This document shows, piece by piece, positions 25,504 to 33,899 of a DNA stretch of 34,288 bases. The translations under genes and the position numbers were made by a program. The DNA lies in contig DAIDIF010000057.1 of the NCBI GenBank assembly GCA_027451805.1, forward strand, positions 1 through 34,288. Direction: 5' to 3'. The stretch's first letter is position 1; each line of letters begins with the position of its first letter. This DNA comes from Acidobacteriota bacterium. GTDB lineage: Bacteria; Acidobacteriota; Terriglobia; Terriglobales; SCQP01. Below the pieces are notes generated by a model that was not told the origin of the DNA, searched no databases, and worked only from the letters and a program-made list of their open reading frames with translations.

Positions 25504-27921
25504 CTATGGTAGCGTGAACTCCAGCTCCCGGCCCGAGGCCAGCGCCGCCGCCGGGAGGCGGTGCGCCAGGGCCGCTCCCCGCGGCGGGTGCACGTGGACC
25601 ACTACCGCGGCCGCCCACCCCGGCGTTGCCCGAATCCGCACCCGCCAGCGCGTGTCGCTTTCCGCCTCCGTGGTCCAGTCCAGCCGCCCGAAGCGCGTCG
25701 GGCAGCGTTCCACCGCGATCCGCTGCCCGCGGCCGAACCAGTGCTTGGACGCCGCCTTCTGGAGGTGCACCTCGTCCCGGTTCCAGTCCTCCCAGCACAG
25801 CAGCCAGCGCAGCCCCATCGCCGGCTGCAGCGTGCTGTTCACCACCGCCGACCACGCATACGGGCTCCCTTCGCCGGGATAGTTGCCCGGCAGGAGCGCG
25901 TCCTCGGGCGCGTAGCGCGAACCGCTGTCCATGGCGAAGCACAGGTTGCCGTACAGCGCCAGCAGGAACGGCCGGTAATCGGCCTGCCGGATGCGCCCCG
26001 CCAGCGTGCCGTGCTCCATGAAGTTGGACGTGCGCGGATAGTCGCCGTCGGTATTCATCCCCAGCATTTGCTCGCCCGCCAGCGCCCGGTGCCGGAAATG
26101 CCCCTCGTCCAGCGCCGCATCGCCCCATTCGCACGTCCACCAATCCATCATGTAACGGTGGTTCTCGTAGCTGGTCAGTTGTTTGGGATCGCGGGCTACG
26201 TCGCCGGTCGTGAAGGGCGTGATCCCAGCCTCCCGCATGGCCGTGTTCCGCCGCCCCAGCGTCAGCTTCAGGCTGCGCTCGATGTCGCCCCGCAGCTCCG
26301 CCGCCGCCTGGCCGGCTGCTGCCGCCTCCTGCGTCAGCCCCGCCTTCGCCAGGCAGCGCGCGTGTTCGTGCAGGCCGCGCCAGATCCAGGCGCTGTTCTG
26401 AAAATAGTAGGGATGGGCGGTCGGCGTGTTGTTGCGCGGGTCGCCTTTATCCGCTTCCGGCGAACCCCAGATCAGCCCGTGCCGCGCATCGCCGGCAGGG
26501 AATTGCTGCCGGGTGTACGCCCGGCGCGCCTCCACCAGCCCGATCATGCGCCGCAGCACCGGCAGGCGCCGCTCCAGCGCCGCCCGGTCGCCGGTGTAGT
26601 CGAAGTGCCGTGCGGAGTTGGCCAGAAACACACCCGCGTTCAGCGGCGCCTCGACCTGATCCTGGGTGTTGTAGGTGAAGTCGCCGTCCGGGAGGATGTA
26701 ATGCTTCAAGTAGTGCTCGAAGTACGGCTCGGCTTCCGCCGCCAAACCCCAGACTTGCTGCGCCCAAACGAATTCGTAGTGCGCCACCGGAAAGAGCGCG
26801 TGGCTGCGTTCGGGGATCTTGGTATAGGCGCCCTCGCCCACCTGATAGGTCGGCTCCAGTCCGCGGTAGCTGCACCGTGTCATCACGATCCCGGCGCGCG
26901 CCGCATCGGCCAGCCAGGGGTCGGGAATGTCGGCCTGCATCGCGTTGGCGAAGAACCCGCTCCAGCGCCGCCAGATCGCCAGCAGTGCGCTGAAGAAGGC
27001 CGCTCCGTCCCCGTTCCAGTACCGGTCGGCTTCGCCCGCCGCCACCGCCGCCGCGCCCGCGCCGCTGTCGCCGGCGGGAATCAGCCCCTTGGTTTCCGCC
27101 GGCAGCAGCGCCCGCACCCGCGCCAGCGGCTGCGCCTGCTCGCCCTCCGGCAGCACCATCATCACTTCGTAGCCCAGTTGGTAGCGCGGATTCCACACCC
27201 CGATATCCGCCGCCGGCAACCAGCCGCCCAACAGCGTGCGCTTGCTGTATCCCGGCACCGCGTCGTAGAGATATTCCGACGGCAGCAAGCGCCGCGGGTC
27301 GAACTTCCGTCCGGTCATGTCCGGCGCCCAGAGCGACTGCGGATTGCCGCCGAACTGCCGCGACGTCCCATCCGCCTCCAGCCAGAGCGAGCCCTGCGGC
27401 CCCGCCTGCTCGTTCGCCACCAGCGTCCAGCCGATGAGCTCTGCGCCCAAGGCGGCAACGTTCTCATAGCAGGGGTCTTCGTTCGATCCCAGCACGTACT
27501 CGCCGCCCGCATCCGGCCCGGCGGTGTAGCGGGCCGGGCGTTGTACGCGCGCGGGGTCCGGATTCACCGGCCGCGGCCGGATGCTGGCCAGTTGCCCGAT
27601 GCCTTTGGGGATGCGCGCCACCTCGTCGCCCGATGCGTTGACGTACACCAGTACGCCGCGATGCGTGGCGTGCTTTTCGTAAACCGAGGTTCCGTCGTCG
27701 AGCGTCGCCAGCTTGCGCCACCCCCGCGCTCCCGCGCCGAGCGGCGCTTCGGCCAGCGCCTCGCGTTCGCCCGGCAGGAGCCGGGAGTATTCGTTGTCGA
27801 TCCGTGCCGGCGTGTAGCCGGGCGAGGTTTCCCGCAGCCGCGCCATCGCCTTGCCGACCCGGGCGATCTCGCTGCCGGCGGGAACCGCCGCCGCTGCTTT
27901 CAGAAAGGTTCGTCGCCGCAT
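25504..27921 (-). CDS. Tat-exported (alpha/alpha)6-barrel, six-hairpin-glycosidase-like protein
   Basis: This 805-aa protein opens with a twin-arginine-like signal (MRRRTFLKAAAAVPAG). An N-terminal beta-rich region (~30-320) is followed by a helical toroid-like region (~330-740) with Trp/Tyr-rich repeats such as HYEFVWAQQVWGLAAEAEPY, HPYYFQNSAWIWRGLHEHAR and ENHRYMMDWWTCEWGD. A small beta domain closes it. This plan fits six-hairpin glycosidases acting on polysaccharides in the periplasm or outside. The family and catalytic acids cannot be named from motifs alone. ATG 27921 is chosen because it starts the signal; the frame is open further upstream without homology. The next gene is 3 nt away. 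Confidence 0.7.
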   Translation of the reverse strand: MRRRTFLKAAAAVPAGSEIARVGKAMARLRETSPGYTPARIDNEYSRLLPGEREALAEAPLGAGARGWRKLATLDDGTSVYEKHATHRGVLVYVNASGDEVARIPKGIGQLASIRPRPVNPDPARVQRPARYTAGPDAGGEYVLGSNEDPCYENVAALGAELIGWTLVANEQAGPQGSLWLEADGTSRQFGGNPQSLWAPDMTGRKFDPRRLLPSEYLYDAVPGYSKRTLLGGWLPAADIGVWNPRYQLGYEVMMVLPEGEQAQPLARVRALLPAETKGLIPAGDSGAGAAAVAAGEADRYWNGDGAAFFSALLAIWRRWSGFFANAMQADIPDPWLADAARAGIVMTRCSYRGLEPTYQVGEGAYTKIPERSHALFPVAHYEFVWAQQVWGLAAEAEPYFEHYLKHYILPDGDFTYNTQDQVEAPLNAGVFLANSARHFDYTGDRAALERRLPVLRRMIGLVEARRAYTRQQFPAGDARHGLIWGSPEADKGDPRNNTPTAHPYYFQNSAWIWRGLHEHARCLAKAGLTQEAAAAGQAAAELRGDIERSLKLTLGRRNTAMREAGITPFTTGDVARDPKQLTSYENHRYMMDWWTCEWGDAALDEGHFRHRALAGEQMLGMNTDGDYPRTSNFMEHGTLAGRIRQADYRPFLLALYGNLCFAMDSGSRYAPEDALLPGNYPGEGSPYAWSAVVNSTLQPAMGLRWLLCWEDWNRDEVHLQKAASKHWFGRGQRIAVERCPTRFGRLDWTTEAESDTRWRVRIRATPGWAAAVVVHVHPPRGAALAHRLPAAALASGRELEFTLP

Positions 27922-27977
27922 CCGGCTCACTCTAGCATGCCGTGCCAGGACCCGCGGGCGCGCAGGCGGCTGCCCGC

Positions 27978-30344
27978 CTACCGCTGGAGCCGTACCACCA
28001 ACCGGCTTCCGTTCTCCACCGTTGCCGCGAACCGTTGCCCGGCGCGGCGCAGCGGCGTCGGCGACGAGGAGACGCAGCGCGTCCCCCCCCGCCATTCGCC
28101 TTCCACGTCGATCTTGCCGTCCGTCCGCACTGTGTGGCTAAGCCGCAGCCAATCGTCCCCATACTGCAGGTTGGCGATGGCGTAGCGCTGGCCCGGCCGC
28201 ATCAGCCGCTCGGGAATCGCCGGGCTCAGCTCCAGCGTGAGCGGATCGCCGGTCTCGCGGAATCCAGCGATGCTGCGGATGATATGCGCCACCAGCGTCG
28301 CCCCCCAGCCGTACCCCTCGCCGCCCACCGCGCCCTGCAGGCCCCACATCTCGCAGCTCACCCCCGGCCATCCCAATCCCTGCGTTCCCGGTTCACGCCG
28401 GTCGGTGGAGCGGTAAATGCGCTCGGCGATGTCGGCGGTGACCTCGCCTGCCAGCCGCCGCTCGCCCGCCACCCAGAGCGACTCCAGGTAGGGCAGCACC
28501 AGCGACGCCCACTCCAGGTAATACGCCGGATGCGCGCGGTACTGGCGCAGCCAGGGCAGCATGGCCCGCATCTGCGCCGGCGTCGCCACGCCCAAAAAGA
28601 TCGGCGCCGCCTGTCCGACCTCCCGCCGCAGTTGGCCGTCCTTCGGCGGCGGCGGCACGATGGTCGCGTTGCGCCGCGTATCGAAATCCTGAAACCAGTC
28701 GCGCCCGTTCCACAGGCTCTGCGTCTTGGCGGCGTAGCGCCGCTCCAAGTCGCGCCAACTCGCCTCGCCCGCCGCGTCCTGGAGCTGCCGGCTCCAATCC
28801 GCGAGCACGCCGCAGGCGTGCGCCGTCGCCGCCTGCAGCTCGACGATGCGGATGAAGTCGATCAGCTCGGCTCCGGTCGGCTGCTGGATCTGAAACCGGC
28901 TGGAGGCGTCCATGCCGGTCTCCCAACTGCATTTGCCCACCACGTAGCCGGCGCTGTCGGTGCGGTGCTCCAGCGTCCAGCGCACGAAGCGCGCCACCTG
29001 GGCCGCGAGCTGCGGCAGCCACGGCACGCCCGCGATCCGCCGCGCCACAGACTGCAGGCAGAAGATCGGGTAGCACCATCCGATGGAGGTGCCGCACGCG
29101 CTGCCGTCCGCCGCCACCATGTTCATCTCGCCGTCTTCCCGCATGCACGGCACGTTGCTATCGAGCGCGTCCAGGAACTGGCCCAGCATCACCGCGGTGG
29201 CGTTGCCGGGATCGGCGTAGCTCAGCGCCCACATGTCGATCGAGGTCTCCGCCAGCACGTTGCGCGGCGCCTGGATCTGCATCGCATCCCAGGGATGGCG
29301 GTAATCGCCGATCGGGCGCCGCACCATCGTGCGCAGCGTCTCCAAGTCGTAGACCCAACCGCGCCGCCAATGCACCGGCCAGTCGCCTTCGAGCGTCGCC
29401 GCCCGCCCCCAGAACACGCGATCCTGAAGCTGTTTCCGCTGCAGCTCCGCCGTCGCCGCCGCCTTGGCCTGGCGCTGCGCTGCCGCCGCCCCGCGCGTGT
29501 GCGTGGCGCGCGTCAGCCAGACGCTCACGGTCTTTCGTCCGCCCGCCGGGATCGCCAGCTCGCCCGCCAAGGCAGCAAACAGCGGGGCGGGATAGTAGCT
29601 CACCGCCTCGCCGTCGCCACTCGTGCCCGCCAGCAGCGCCCGCGGCGCGCCTCCGTTCGTGCTGATTGCATGCCGCGCGGACGCCTGGCTCAGGCTCAGC
29701 CGGAACGCCGTGCCCGCCGCGAACCCGCGCGTCGTCGCGGCGTCGCCGGAGGCTTCATACCGGCCCGCGATCCCGTCCCGACCCCACCATTTCGCCGCGC
29801 CCAGGTGATATTCGTGCGCCGCCAGCAGCCCGACGCTGGCCGCGGCGCCGCCTGGATTCGACACTTCGACCTCCGCCGTCAGCGTGTCCTCGCCCACCTG
29901 GTAGAACGTCGCCGCGATCTCGCACCCGTCCGCGGCAAAGCGGTAGGTGAACACCAGGTGGCTGTGATGGCTGGCGTAGAGCTGCCCCGGCGCGAAGTCG
30001 CCGCGGTCGAAGTAGAGTTTCCCGTTAACCGCGAACCCCAGCCGCAACAGCCCGGCATACTTCGCCTCTTCCGCGTAGTCGAAATACCCGCCCGGTCCGG
30101 CCGGGAAGTAGAAGCCGAACCCGATCGCCGCTACCGAGCGCAGCACCCCGCTGCGATGCAGATTCCAGGTATGAAACGGATTGTCCAGGTACCCGTAAGG
30201 CGTGTACCGGCCGGCAGGAAACTCGCCCATCGGGGCCGGCATCGCCGCGGTCGGATTCGCCTCCGTTGCGCCCGCCGCCCCGGGCAGCACCAGTCCCGCC
30301 GCCCCCGCTCCTGCGACTCCAGCCATGAATTCCCGTCGGTGCAT
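27978..30344 (-). CDS. Tat-exported GH63/MGH1-like glycosidase
   Basis: This 788-aa protein has a Tat-like signal (HRREFMAGVAGAGAAGLVLP), an N-terminal beta-sandwich (~40-320) and an (alpha/alpha)6 barrel (~330-720). KCSWETGMDASSRF resembles the G/S-W-E-x-G-x-D motif of GH63/MGH1-type inverting glycosidases, whose Asp acts as general acid. The region AYYLEWASLVLPYLESLWVA and GYGWGATLVAHIIRSIAG near the end are typical barrel helices. ATG 30344 is preferred, with GGAGAGG 3-4 nt upstream; ATG 30359 has AGGAGG but with only 1 nt of spacing. It is the first gene of a six-gene minus-strand run and 56 bp upstream of a second glycosidase-like gene. Confidence 0.75.
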   Translation of the reverse strand: MHRREFMAGVAGAGAAGLVLPGAAGATEANPTAAMPAPMGEFPAGRYTPYGYLDNPFHTWNLHRSGVLRSVAAIGFGFYFPAGPGGYFDYAEEAKYAGLLRLGFAVNGKLYFDRGDFAPGQLYASHHSHLVFTYRFAADGCEIAATFYQVGEDTLTAEVEVSNPGGAAASVGLLAAHEYHLGAAKWWGRDGIAGRYEASGDAATTRGFAAGTAFRLSLSQASARHAISTNGGAPRALLAGTSGDGEAVSYYPAPLFAALAGELAIPAGGRKTVSVWLTRATHTRGAAAAQRQAKAAATAELQRKQLQDRVFWGRAATLEGDWPVHWRRGWVYDLETLRTMVRRPIGDYRHPWDAMQIQAPRNVLAETSIDMWALSYADPGNATAVMLGQFLDALDSNVPCMREDGEMNMVAADGSACGTSIGWCYPIFCLQSVARRIAGVPWLPQLAAQVARFVRWTLEHRTDSAGYVVGKCSWETGMDASSRFQIQQPTGAELIDFIRIVELQAATAHACGVLADWSRQLQDAAGEASWRDLERRYAAKTQSLWNGRDWFQDFDTRRNATIVPPPPKDGQLRREVGQAAPIFLGVATPAQMRAMLPWLRQYRAHPAYYLEWASLVLPYLESLWVAGERRLAGEVTADIAERIYRSTDRREPGTQGLGWPGVSCEMWGLQGAVGGEGYGWGATLVAHIIRSIAGFRETGDPLTLELSPAIPERLMRPGQRYAIANLQYGDDWLRLSHTVRTDGKIDVEGEWRGGTRCVSSSPTPLRRAGQRFAATVENGSRLVVRLQR

Positions 30345-30384
30345 TGTCCTCTCCGTCATGCCTCCTGCCGAGCCTACAGGTTTT

Positions 30385-30439
30385 TGCGCATTCCGTACAG
30401 CGCCCAGCGGGTTCCCGTGGTGCGCATCCGCTTGCGCAT
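30385..30439. repeat. Three copies of TGCGCAT in the divergent spacer
   Basis: TGCGCAT occurs at 30385-30391, 30421-30427 and 30433-30439. Start-to-start spacings are 36 and 12 bp. Each core TGCGCA is itself palindromic. They lie 59-113 bp upstream of the sigma-54 element, the usual range for enhancer-binding-protein sites. Confidence 0.55.
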
Positions 30440-30497
30440 CACCGCCGGACGTTCGTATGCAAGCGGCGTGTTTTCAATCGCGCACCGAAGCCGGAGA

Positions 30498-30512
30498 TGG
30501 CATCCGGATTGC
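30498..30512 (+). promoter_or_regulatory. Sigma-54 (RpoN) promoter
   Basis: TGGCAT-N5-TTGC carries GG (-24) and GC (-12) at exactly the consensus distance and matches TGGCAC-N5-TTGC at all but one specified base. Transcription would start near 30524, ~12 nt before the PEP-CTERM gene ATG, close to the AGGG Shine-Dalgarno (30525-30528). PEP-CTERM genes are RpoN/PrsK-PrsR controlled in some bacteria, which fits. Confidence 0.7.
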
Positions 30513-30535
30513 GTGGTGATTTACAGGGTTGAACT

Positions 30536-31231
30536 ATGAAAGTGAACTGTACGGCCCTCTCGCTTGCCGCCACCGCCGCTGTGCTCGCACTGGCGCTTGC
30601 GTCCCCCCAAGCAGCTCGGGCCGACTCGCTCACCTACCAAGGCGTCGTCTACACGATGTCCTATTTTCAGACCGGAGTTCAGGTCGGCACGTACGACTAC
30701 ACCATCCAGTTGACGGTGGACGCCTCAGGTTTGAATACCGCCCCCTCTGCCTACCTTGCTTCGGTGGCCCCCGGGATCACCGGCGCGGTCGGCCCTAATG
30801 GCCTGGCCACCACCCCTGCCGACTTGATCGCCGCGCCCGGCGGCGTCGGCGGCTGGACCACCACGGTCGGCGGCCTCAACGCCAACGGCTGCAGCGGGAC
30901 GGGCAACTTCTTCTGTTCCAGCGCCAACAGCGACGGTACTTTCAACCTCAACACCAGCTCCAGCGCGTCTTCGCCCTTCCTTTTCCAGTGGGTGATTTAC
31001 GACTCGTCGCTGCCCACCGGCGTGGATGGCATCGCACTGAAATCGGAATTTGTGAACGCAGCCGGCAGCAAGGTTGGCGGTCTGCTCTCGCAGGACTTGA
31101 CGCTCACCCCATTGACGCCGGTCCCCGAGCCCGGCACCTGGGTCTTGATGGCGTCGGGCCTGCTCGCCCTCGTGGGTTTTGCCTTCCACCGCAAGCGCGC
31201 ATGGCTTCCCCCCGCCTCCAGCCGGATCTGA
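30536..31231 (+). CDS. PEP-CTERM sorting-domain protein
   Basis: This 231-aa exported protein has a signal peptide (MKVNCTALSLAATAAVLALALAS, predicted cleavage after QAARA). The low-complexity Gly/Ser/Thr/Asn-rich body (~30-190) contains two Cys. At ~196-222 sits the tripartite sorting signal: VPEPGTW, a hydrophobic helix VLMASGLLALVGFAF and a basic HRKR cluster. Such proteins are processed by exosortase/EpsH and are tied to exopolysaccharide or biofilm formation. Ten residues after the Arg cluster (AWLPPASSRI) are atypical. It is divergent from the glycosidase operon with a 190-bp spacer that holds a sigma-54 promoter. No exosortase gene is in the window. Confidence 0.92.
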   Translation: MKVNCTALSLAATAAVLALALASPQAARADSLTYQGVVYTMSYFQTGVQVGTYDYTIQLTVDASGLNTAPSAYLASVAPGITGAVGPNGLATTPADLIAAPGGVGGWTTTVGGLNANGCSGTGNFFCSSANSDGTFNLNTSSSASSPFLFQWVIYDSSLPTGVDGIALKSEFVNAAGSKVGGLLSQDLTLTPLTPVPEPGTWVLMASGLLALVGFAFHRKRAWLPPASSRI

Positions 31232-31371
31232 TCCTCGCGCCTGACGCCCCCGCGCCCCGCGATGCCCGCGCAGTTGCCGAACGCGGGTGGGCCGCGGCTG
31301 CGCCGGAACTCGACCGCCGCGTGCGCCAGTTGGCGGTCGAGATGTACCGTCTGGTGGACTCGCTCGCCTAG
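31201..31371 (+). CDS. Possible small protein (56 aa)
   Basis: The frame runs from ATG 31201, overlapping the PEP-CTERM gene end by 31 bp, to TAG at 31369-31371, ending exactly one base before the convergent yacG stop. The product starts MASPRLQPDLILAPDAPAPR and ends with a helix, APELDRRVRQLAVEMYRLVDSLA. G/C third-position bias is strong and the end fits the gap. There is no good Shine-Dalgarno and no recognised family. It is kept as a low-confidence candidate. Confidence 0.35.
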   Translation: MASPRLQPDLILAPDAPAPRDARAVAERGWAAAAPELDRRVRQLAVEMYRLVDSLA

Positions 31372-31542
31372 CTAGCTGCCGTCGTCCTCGTCCTGGTCCG
31401 GCTTGACCGGCACGCGGTAGATGCCGCTCGCCCAGTTGGCCAGATCGCGCGTGCGACAGCGCGGGCTGCAGAAGGGAAATTCCGGCGCGCCCGATTCCAC
31501 CGCGCGCCCGCAGATCGGGCAGCGCCGTTGCTTCTCGCTCAT
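31372..31542 (-). CDS. yacG: DNA gyrase inhibitor-like zinc protein YacG
   Basis: This 56-aa protein is a small treble-clef-like zinc binder of the YacG family. The four zinc Cys are in RRCPICGRAV and FPFCSPRCRTRDL. The family block RCRTRDLANWASGIYRVPVK is complete and an acidic tail DQDEDDGS closes it. In E. coli YacG binds GyrB and inhibits gyrase. ATG 31542 is preceded by GAGG 5 nt upstream and lies 15 nt after the rimO stop, so it is the last gene of the dnaX-ybaB-recR-rimO-yacG run. Its shortness makes it easy to miss. Confidence 0.9.
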   Translation of the reverse strand: MSEKQRRCPICGRAVESGAPEFPFCSPRCRTRDLANWASGIYRVPVKPDQDEDDGS

Positions 31543-31557
31543 CCCGCCCTCGCGCTC

Positions 31558-32958
31558 CTACACCAGCCGCCCAATCAGATCGTAATCCTGCGCTGCCGTG
31601 ATCTCCACCGTGGCGAACGTGCCGGCACGCAGCCGATCCGGCTCGGCGGCGTCATTGATCAGCACCTTGCCGTCGATCTCCGGCGCCTGCGTCTCGAGCC
31701 GGCCCTGCCACAGCAGTTCGCTCTCTTCCGCCGGCCCTTCCACCAGGATCGGCAGCCGCGCCCCGACTTGCCGCTTCCGTTTGCGCCGGGAAATCGCCTT
31801 CTGTGTCCGCATCAGCGTATCCCGCCGCCGCGCGATCACCGCCGGTGCGACCTTGGCTTCGAGCCTGGACGCCGCGTTGGTGCTCTCGTCCGAATAGCCG
31901 AATACGCCCAGCCAGTCCAGCTCCGCCGCCTCCACGAACTGCCGCAGCTCCTCGAACTCGGCCTCGGTCTCGCCCGGAAAGCCGACGATGAAGGTGCTGC
32001 GCAGCGCGACGCCCGGCACCGTGGCGCGGATGCGCTCCAACAGGCGCAGGAACGCCGCGCCGCTGCCGCCGCGCTTCATCCGCTTCAGCACCGCGGCGCT
32101 GGCGTGCTGCAGCGGCATGTCCACGTATTTGCACAGCGCCGGATGCGCGGCGACCGTGTCCAGCAGCGCCTGGTTCACGCGATTGGGATAGAAATACAGC
32201 GTCCGGATCCAGCGCAGGGTTTCGCTCTCTTCCGCCACCGCCGCCAGGCGCCCGAGCAGCCCCGCCAGCCCGTTCCGAAGGCCGAGATCGTCGCCGTAAC
32301 AGGTCGTGTCCTGCCCGATCAGCACCAGCTCCCGCGCACCCTCCTGCGCCAGGCGCCGCGCCTCCGCTTCCACCGATGCCAGCCGCCGGCTGCGGAACGC
32401 GCCGCGATACTGCGGGATCACGCAAAACGTGCAGGGGTGGTCGCAGCCCTCGGCGATCTTCACGTAGGCGCTGTGCGCCGCCGTCGCCCGCAGCCGCGGC
32501 GTCAGCTCGTCGTAGAGGTAGGGCGCGCTCGGCCGTGGGTCGAAAAAATCGCCGGGCAGAACCGGCAGCACGCCGCCGGCCGCCGGCAGGCCCGCGCCGC
32601 CGCTCACCGCCGCCCCGATCTGCTGCAACTCGTTGGTCCCGATCAGCGCGTCCACCTCCGGCAGCTCGCGCCCCATCTCCTCGCGGAACCGCTCCACCAT
32701 GCAGCCGGCGACGATCAGCCGCTTCGCCTGCCCGTGCTTCTTCCGCTCCGCCAGTTCCAGAATCGTGTCCACCGACTCCCGCTGCGCCGACTCGATGAAG
32801 GCGCAGGTGTTCACCACCAGCACCTCGGCCGCCTCCGCGTCAGCGGTGATCTCGTATCCCTGGCGCTGCAGCAGACCCATCATGACTTCCGAGTCCACCA
32901 GGTTCTTCGGGCATCCCAGGCTGACGAACCCCACTTTGGGCTTTGCGGTCTCCGGCAT
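31558..32958 (-). CDS. rimO: Ribosomal protein S12 methylthiotransferase RimO
   Basis: This 466-aa radical-SAM enzyme methylthiolates the conserved Asp of ribosomal protein S12. The N-terminal MTTase domain has VGFVSLGCPKNLVDSE, VVNTCAFIESAQRESVDTI and VAGCMVERF, the three Cys of the auxiliary 4Fe-4S cluster. The radical-SAM core has CDHPCTFC (CxxxCxxC) in KIAEGCDHPCTFCVIPQYRG, then YVDMPLQHAS and TFIVGFPGETEAEF. The C-terminal TRAM domain includes LPILVEGPAEESELLWQGR and DGKVLIN. The SLGCPKNLVDSE opening distinguishes RimO from the tRNA enzyme MiaB. Its ATG overlaps the recR stop by 1 nt (TAATG). Confidence 0.94.
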   Translation of the reverse strand: MPETAKPKVGFVSLGCPKNLVDSEVMMGLLQRQGYEITADAEAAEVLVVNTCAFIESAQRESVDTILELAERKKHGQAKRLIVAGCMVERFREEMGRELPEVDALIGTNELQQIGAAVSGGAGLPAAGGVLPVLPGDFFDPRPSAPYLYDELTPRLRATAAHSAYVKIAEGCDHPCTFCVIPQYRGAFRSRRLASVEAEARRLAQEGARELVLIGQDTTCYGDDLGLRNGLAGLLGRLAAVAEESETLRWIRTLYFYPNRVNQALLDTVAAHPALCKYVDMPLQHASAAVLKRMKRGGSGAAFLRLLERIRATVPGVALRSTFIVGFPGETEAEFEELRQFVEAAELDWLGVFGYSDESTNAASRLEAKVAPAVIARRRDTLMRTQKAISRRKRKRQVGARLPILVEGPAEESELLWQGRLETQAPEIDGKVLINDAAEPDRLRAGTFATVEITAAQDYDLIGRLV

Positions 32959-33572
32959 TACAGTTCCCGCCGCCCTTCCAGCGCCTTGGTCATGGTCACC
33001 TCGTCGGCGTACTCGATCTCGCTGCCCACCGGGATTCCCATCCCGATGCGGCTCACTTTCACCCCCAGCGGCTTCAGCAGCCGCGCCAGGTAGAGCGCGG
33101 TGGCTTCGCCCTCAGCGTTCGGATCGGTCGCCAGGATGATCTCGCGCACGACCGGCTGCCCGTCGGGACTCTCCGCCCGCAGCCGCGCCAGCAGCGAGGG
33201 AATCTTCAACTGCTCCGGCCCTACCCCCTGCAGCGGCGCAATCGCCCCGCCCAGCACGTGGTACATGCCGTCGTACTGCCGCGATTTTTCCACCGCCAGG
33301 ATGTTGTGCGGCTCCTCCACCACGCACACCAGCGCCGGGTTACGTTGCGGATTGCTGCAGTAATGGCAGGGATCCTGCTCGGTGATGTTGTTGCACACCG
33401 AGCAGAAGCGCAACTGCTCCTTCACCCCGGCCAGCGCCGCGCCCAGTTCGGCCGCCTCGGCGCTATCGGCGCGCAGGATGTGAAAGGCGATCCGCTGCGC
33501 CGACTTCTGTCCGATGCCGGGCAGGCGGCGCAGCGCATCAATCAGCCGGGTGAGCGGAGGCGCAAGGTCCAT
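32958..33572 (-). CDS. recR: Recombination protein RecR
   Basis: This 204-aa cytoplasmic protein works with RecO and RecF to load RecA on gapped DNA. It has an N-terminal helix-hairpin-helix ([20 protein letters not shown]), a C4 zinc motif ([17 protein letters not shown]) and a Toprim domain ([34 protein letters not shown]). The closing Walker-like segment [20 protein letters not shown] is canonical. Its ATG follows the ybaB stop without a gap and its stop shares a base with the rimO ATG, so translational coupling is likely. The dnaX-ybaB-recR order is conserved in many bacteria. Confidence 0.97.
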   Translation of the reverse strand: MDLAPPLTRLIDALRRLPGIGQKSAQRIAFHILRADSAEAAELGAALAGVKEQLRFCSVCNNITEQDPCHYCSNPQRNPALVCVVEEPHNILAVEKSRQYDGMYHVLGGAIAPLQGVGPEQLKIPSLLARLRAESPDGQPVVREIILATDPNAEGEATALYLARLLKPLGVKVSRIGMGIPVGSEIEYADEVTMTKALEGRREL

Positions 33573-33890
33573 TTAGAACAGTCCCGGCAGCCCCGCGCCG
33601 AACCCGCCCAGCGTCGAGCCCAATTCCTGCCGCAGCAGCTCGTCCACTCTCCGGCTGGCTTCGTTCACCGCCGCCTTGATCAGGTCCGGCAGCATTTCCG
33701 GCTCCGACTTCACCACCTCCGGATCCAAACGGACCTCCTGCACCTGCTTGTCGCCGCTCATCTTCACCCACACCATGCCCGCGCCCGCGGTGGCCTCCAC
33801 GCTCACGCGCGCCATCTTGGTGCGCACCTCCTCATATTGGCGCTTCGCCTGGCCCAGCAGCGACTGCATTTGTTGCATGTCAAATCCCAT
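33573..33890 (-). CDS. ybaB: Nucleoid-associated protein, YbaB/EbfC family
   Basis: This 105-aa dimeric DNA-binding protein shows the family pattern: a Met/Gln-rich first helix (MQQMQSLLGQAKRQYEEV), VSVEATAGAGMVWVKMSGDK and LDPEVVKSEPEMLPDLIKAA, then a final helix and Gly-rich tail. It is thought to organise the nucleoid or regulate transcription and, by its conserved place, to relate to DNA-repair genes. ATG 33890 has GAGG 6 nt upstream; the GAGG overlaps the dnaX stop codon. recR begins directly after its stop. Confidence 0.95.
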   Translation of the reverse strand: MGFDMQQMQSLLGQAKRQYEEVRTKMARVSVEATAGAGMVWVKMSGDKQVQEVRLDPEVVKSEPEMLPDLIKAAVNEASRRVDELLRQELGSTLGGFGAGLPGLF

Positions 33891-33899
33891 TGCGTGTCC

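Noticed and set aside
23311-30539. Very long plus-strand open frames opposite the ABC and glycosidase genes
   Set aside because: Products are Arg/His/Gln/Ala-rich and motif-free. The minus-strand genes have complete domains and tight operon spacing.
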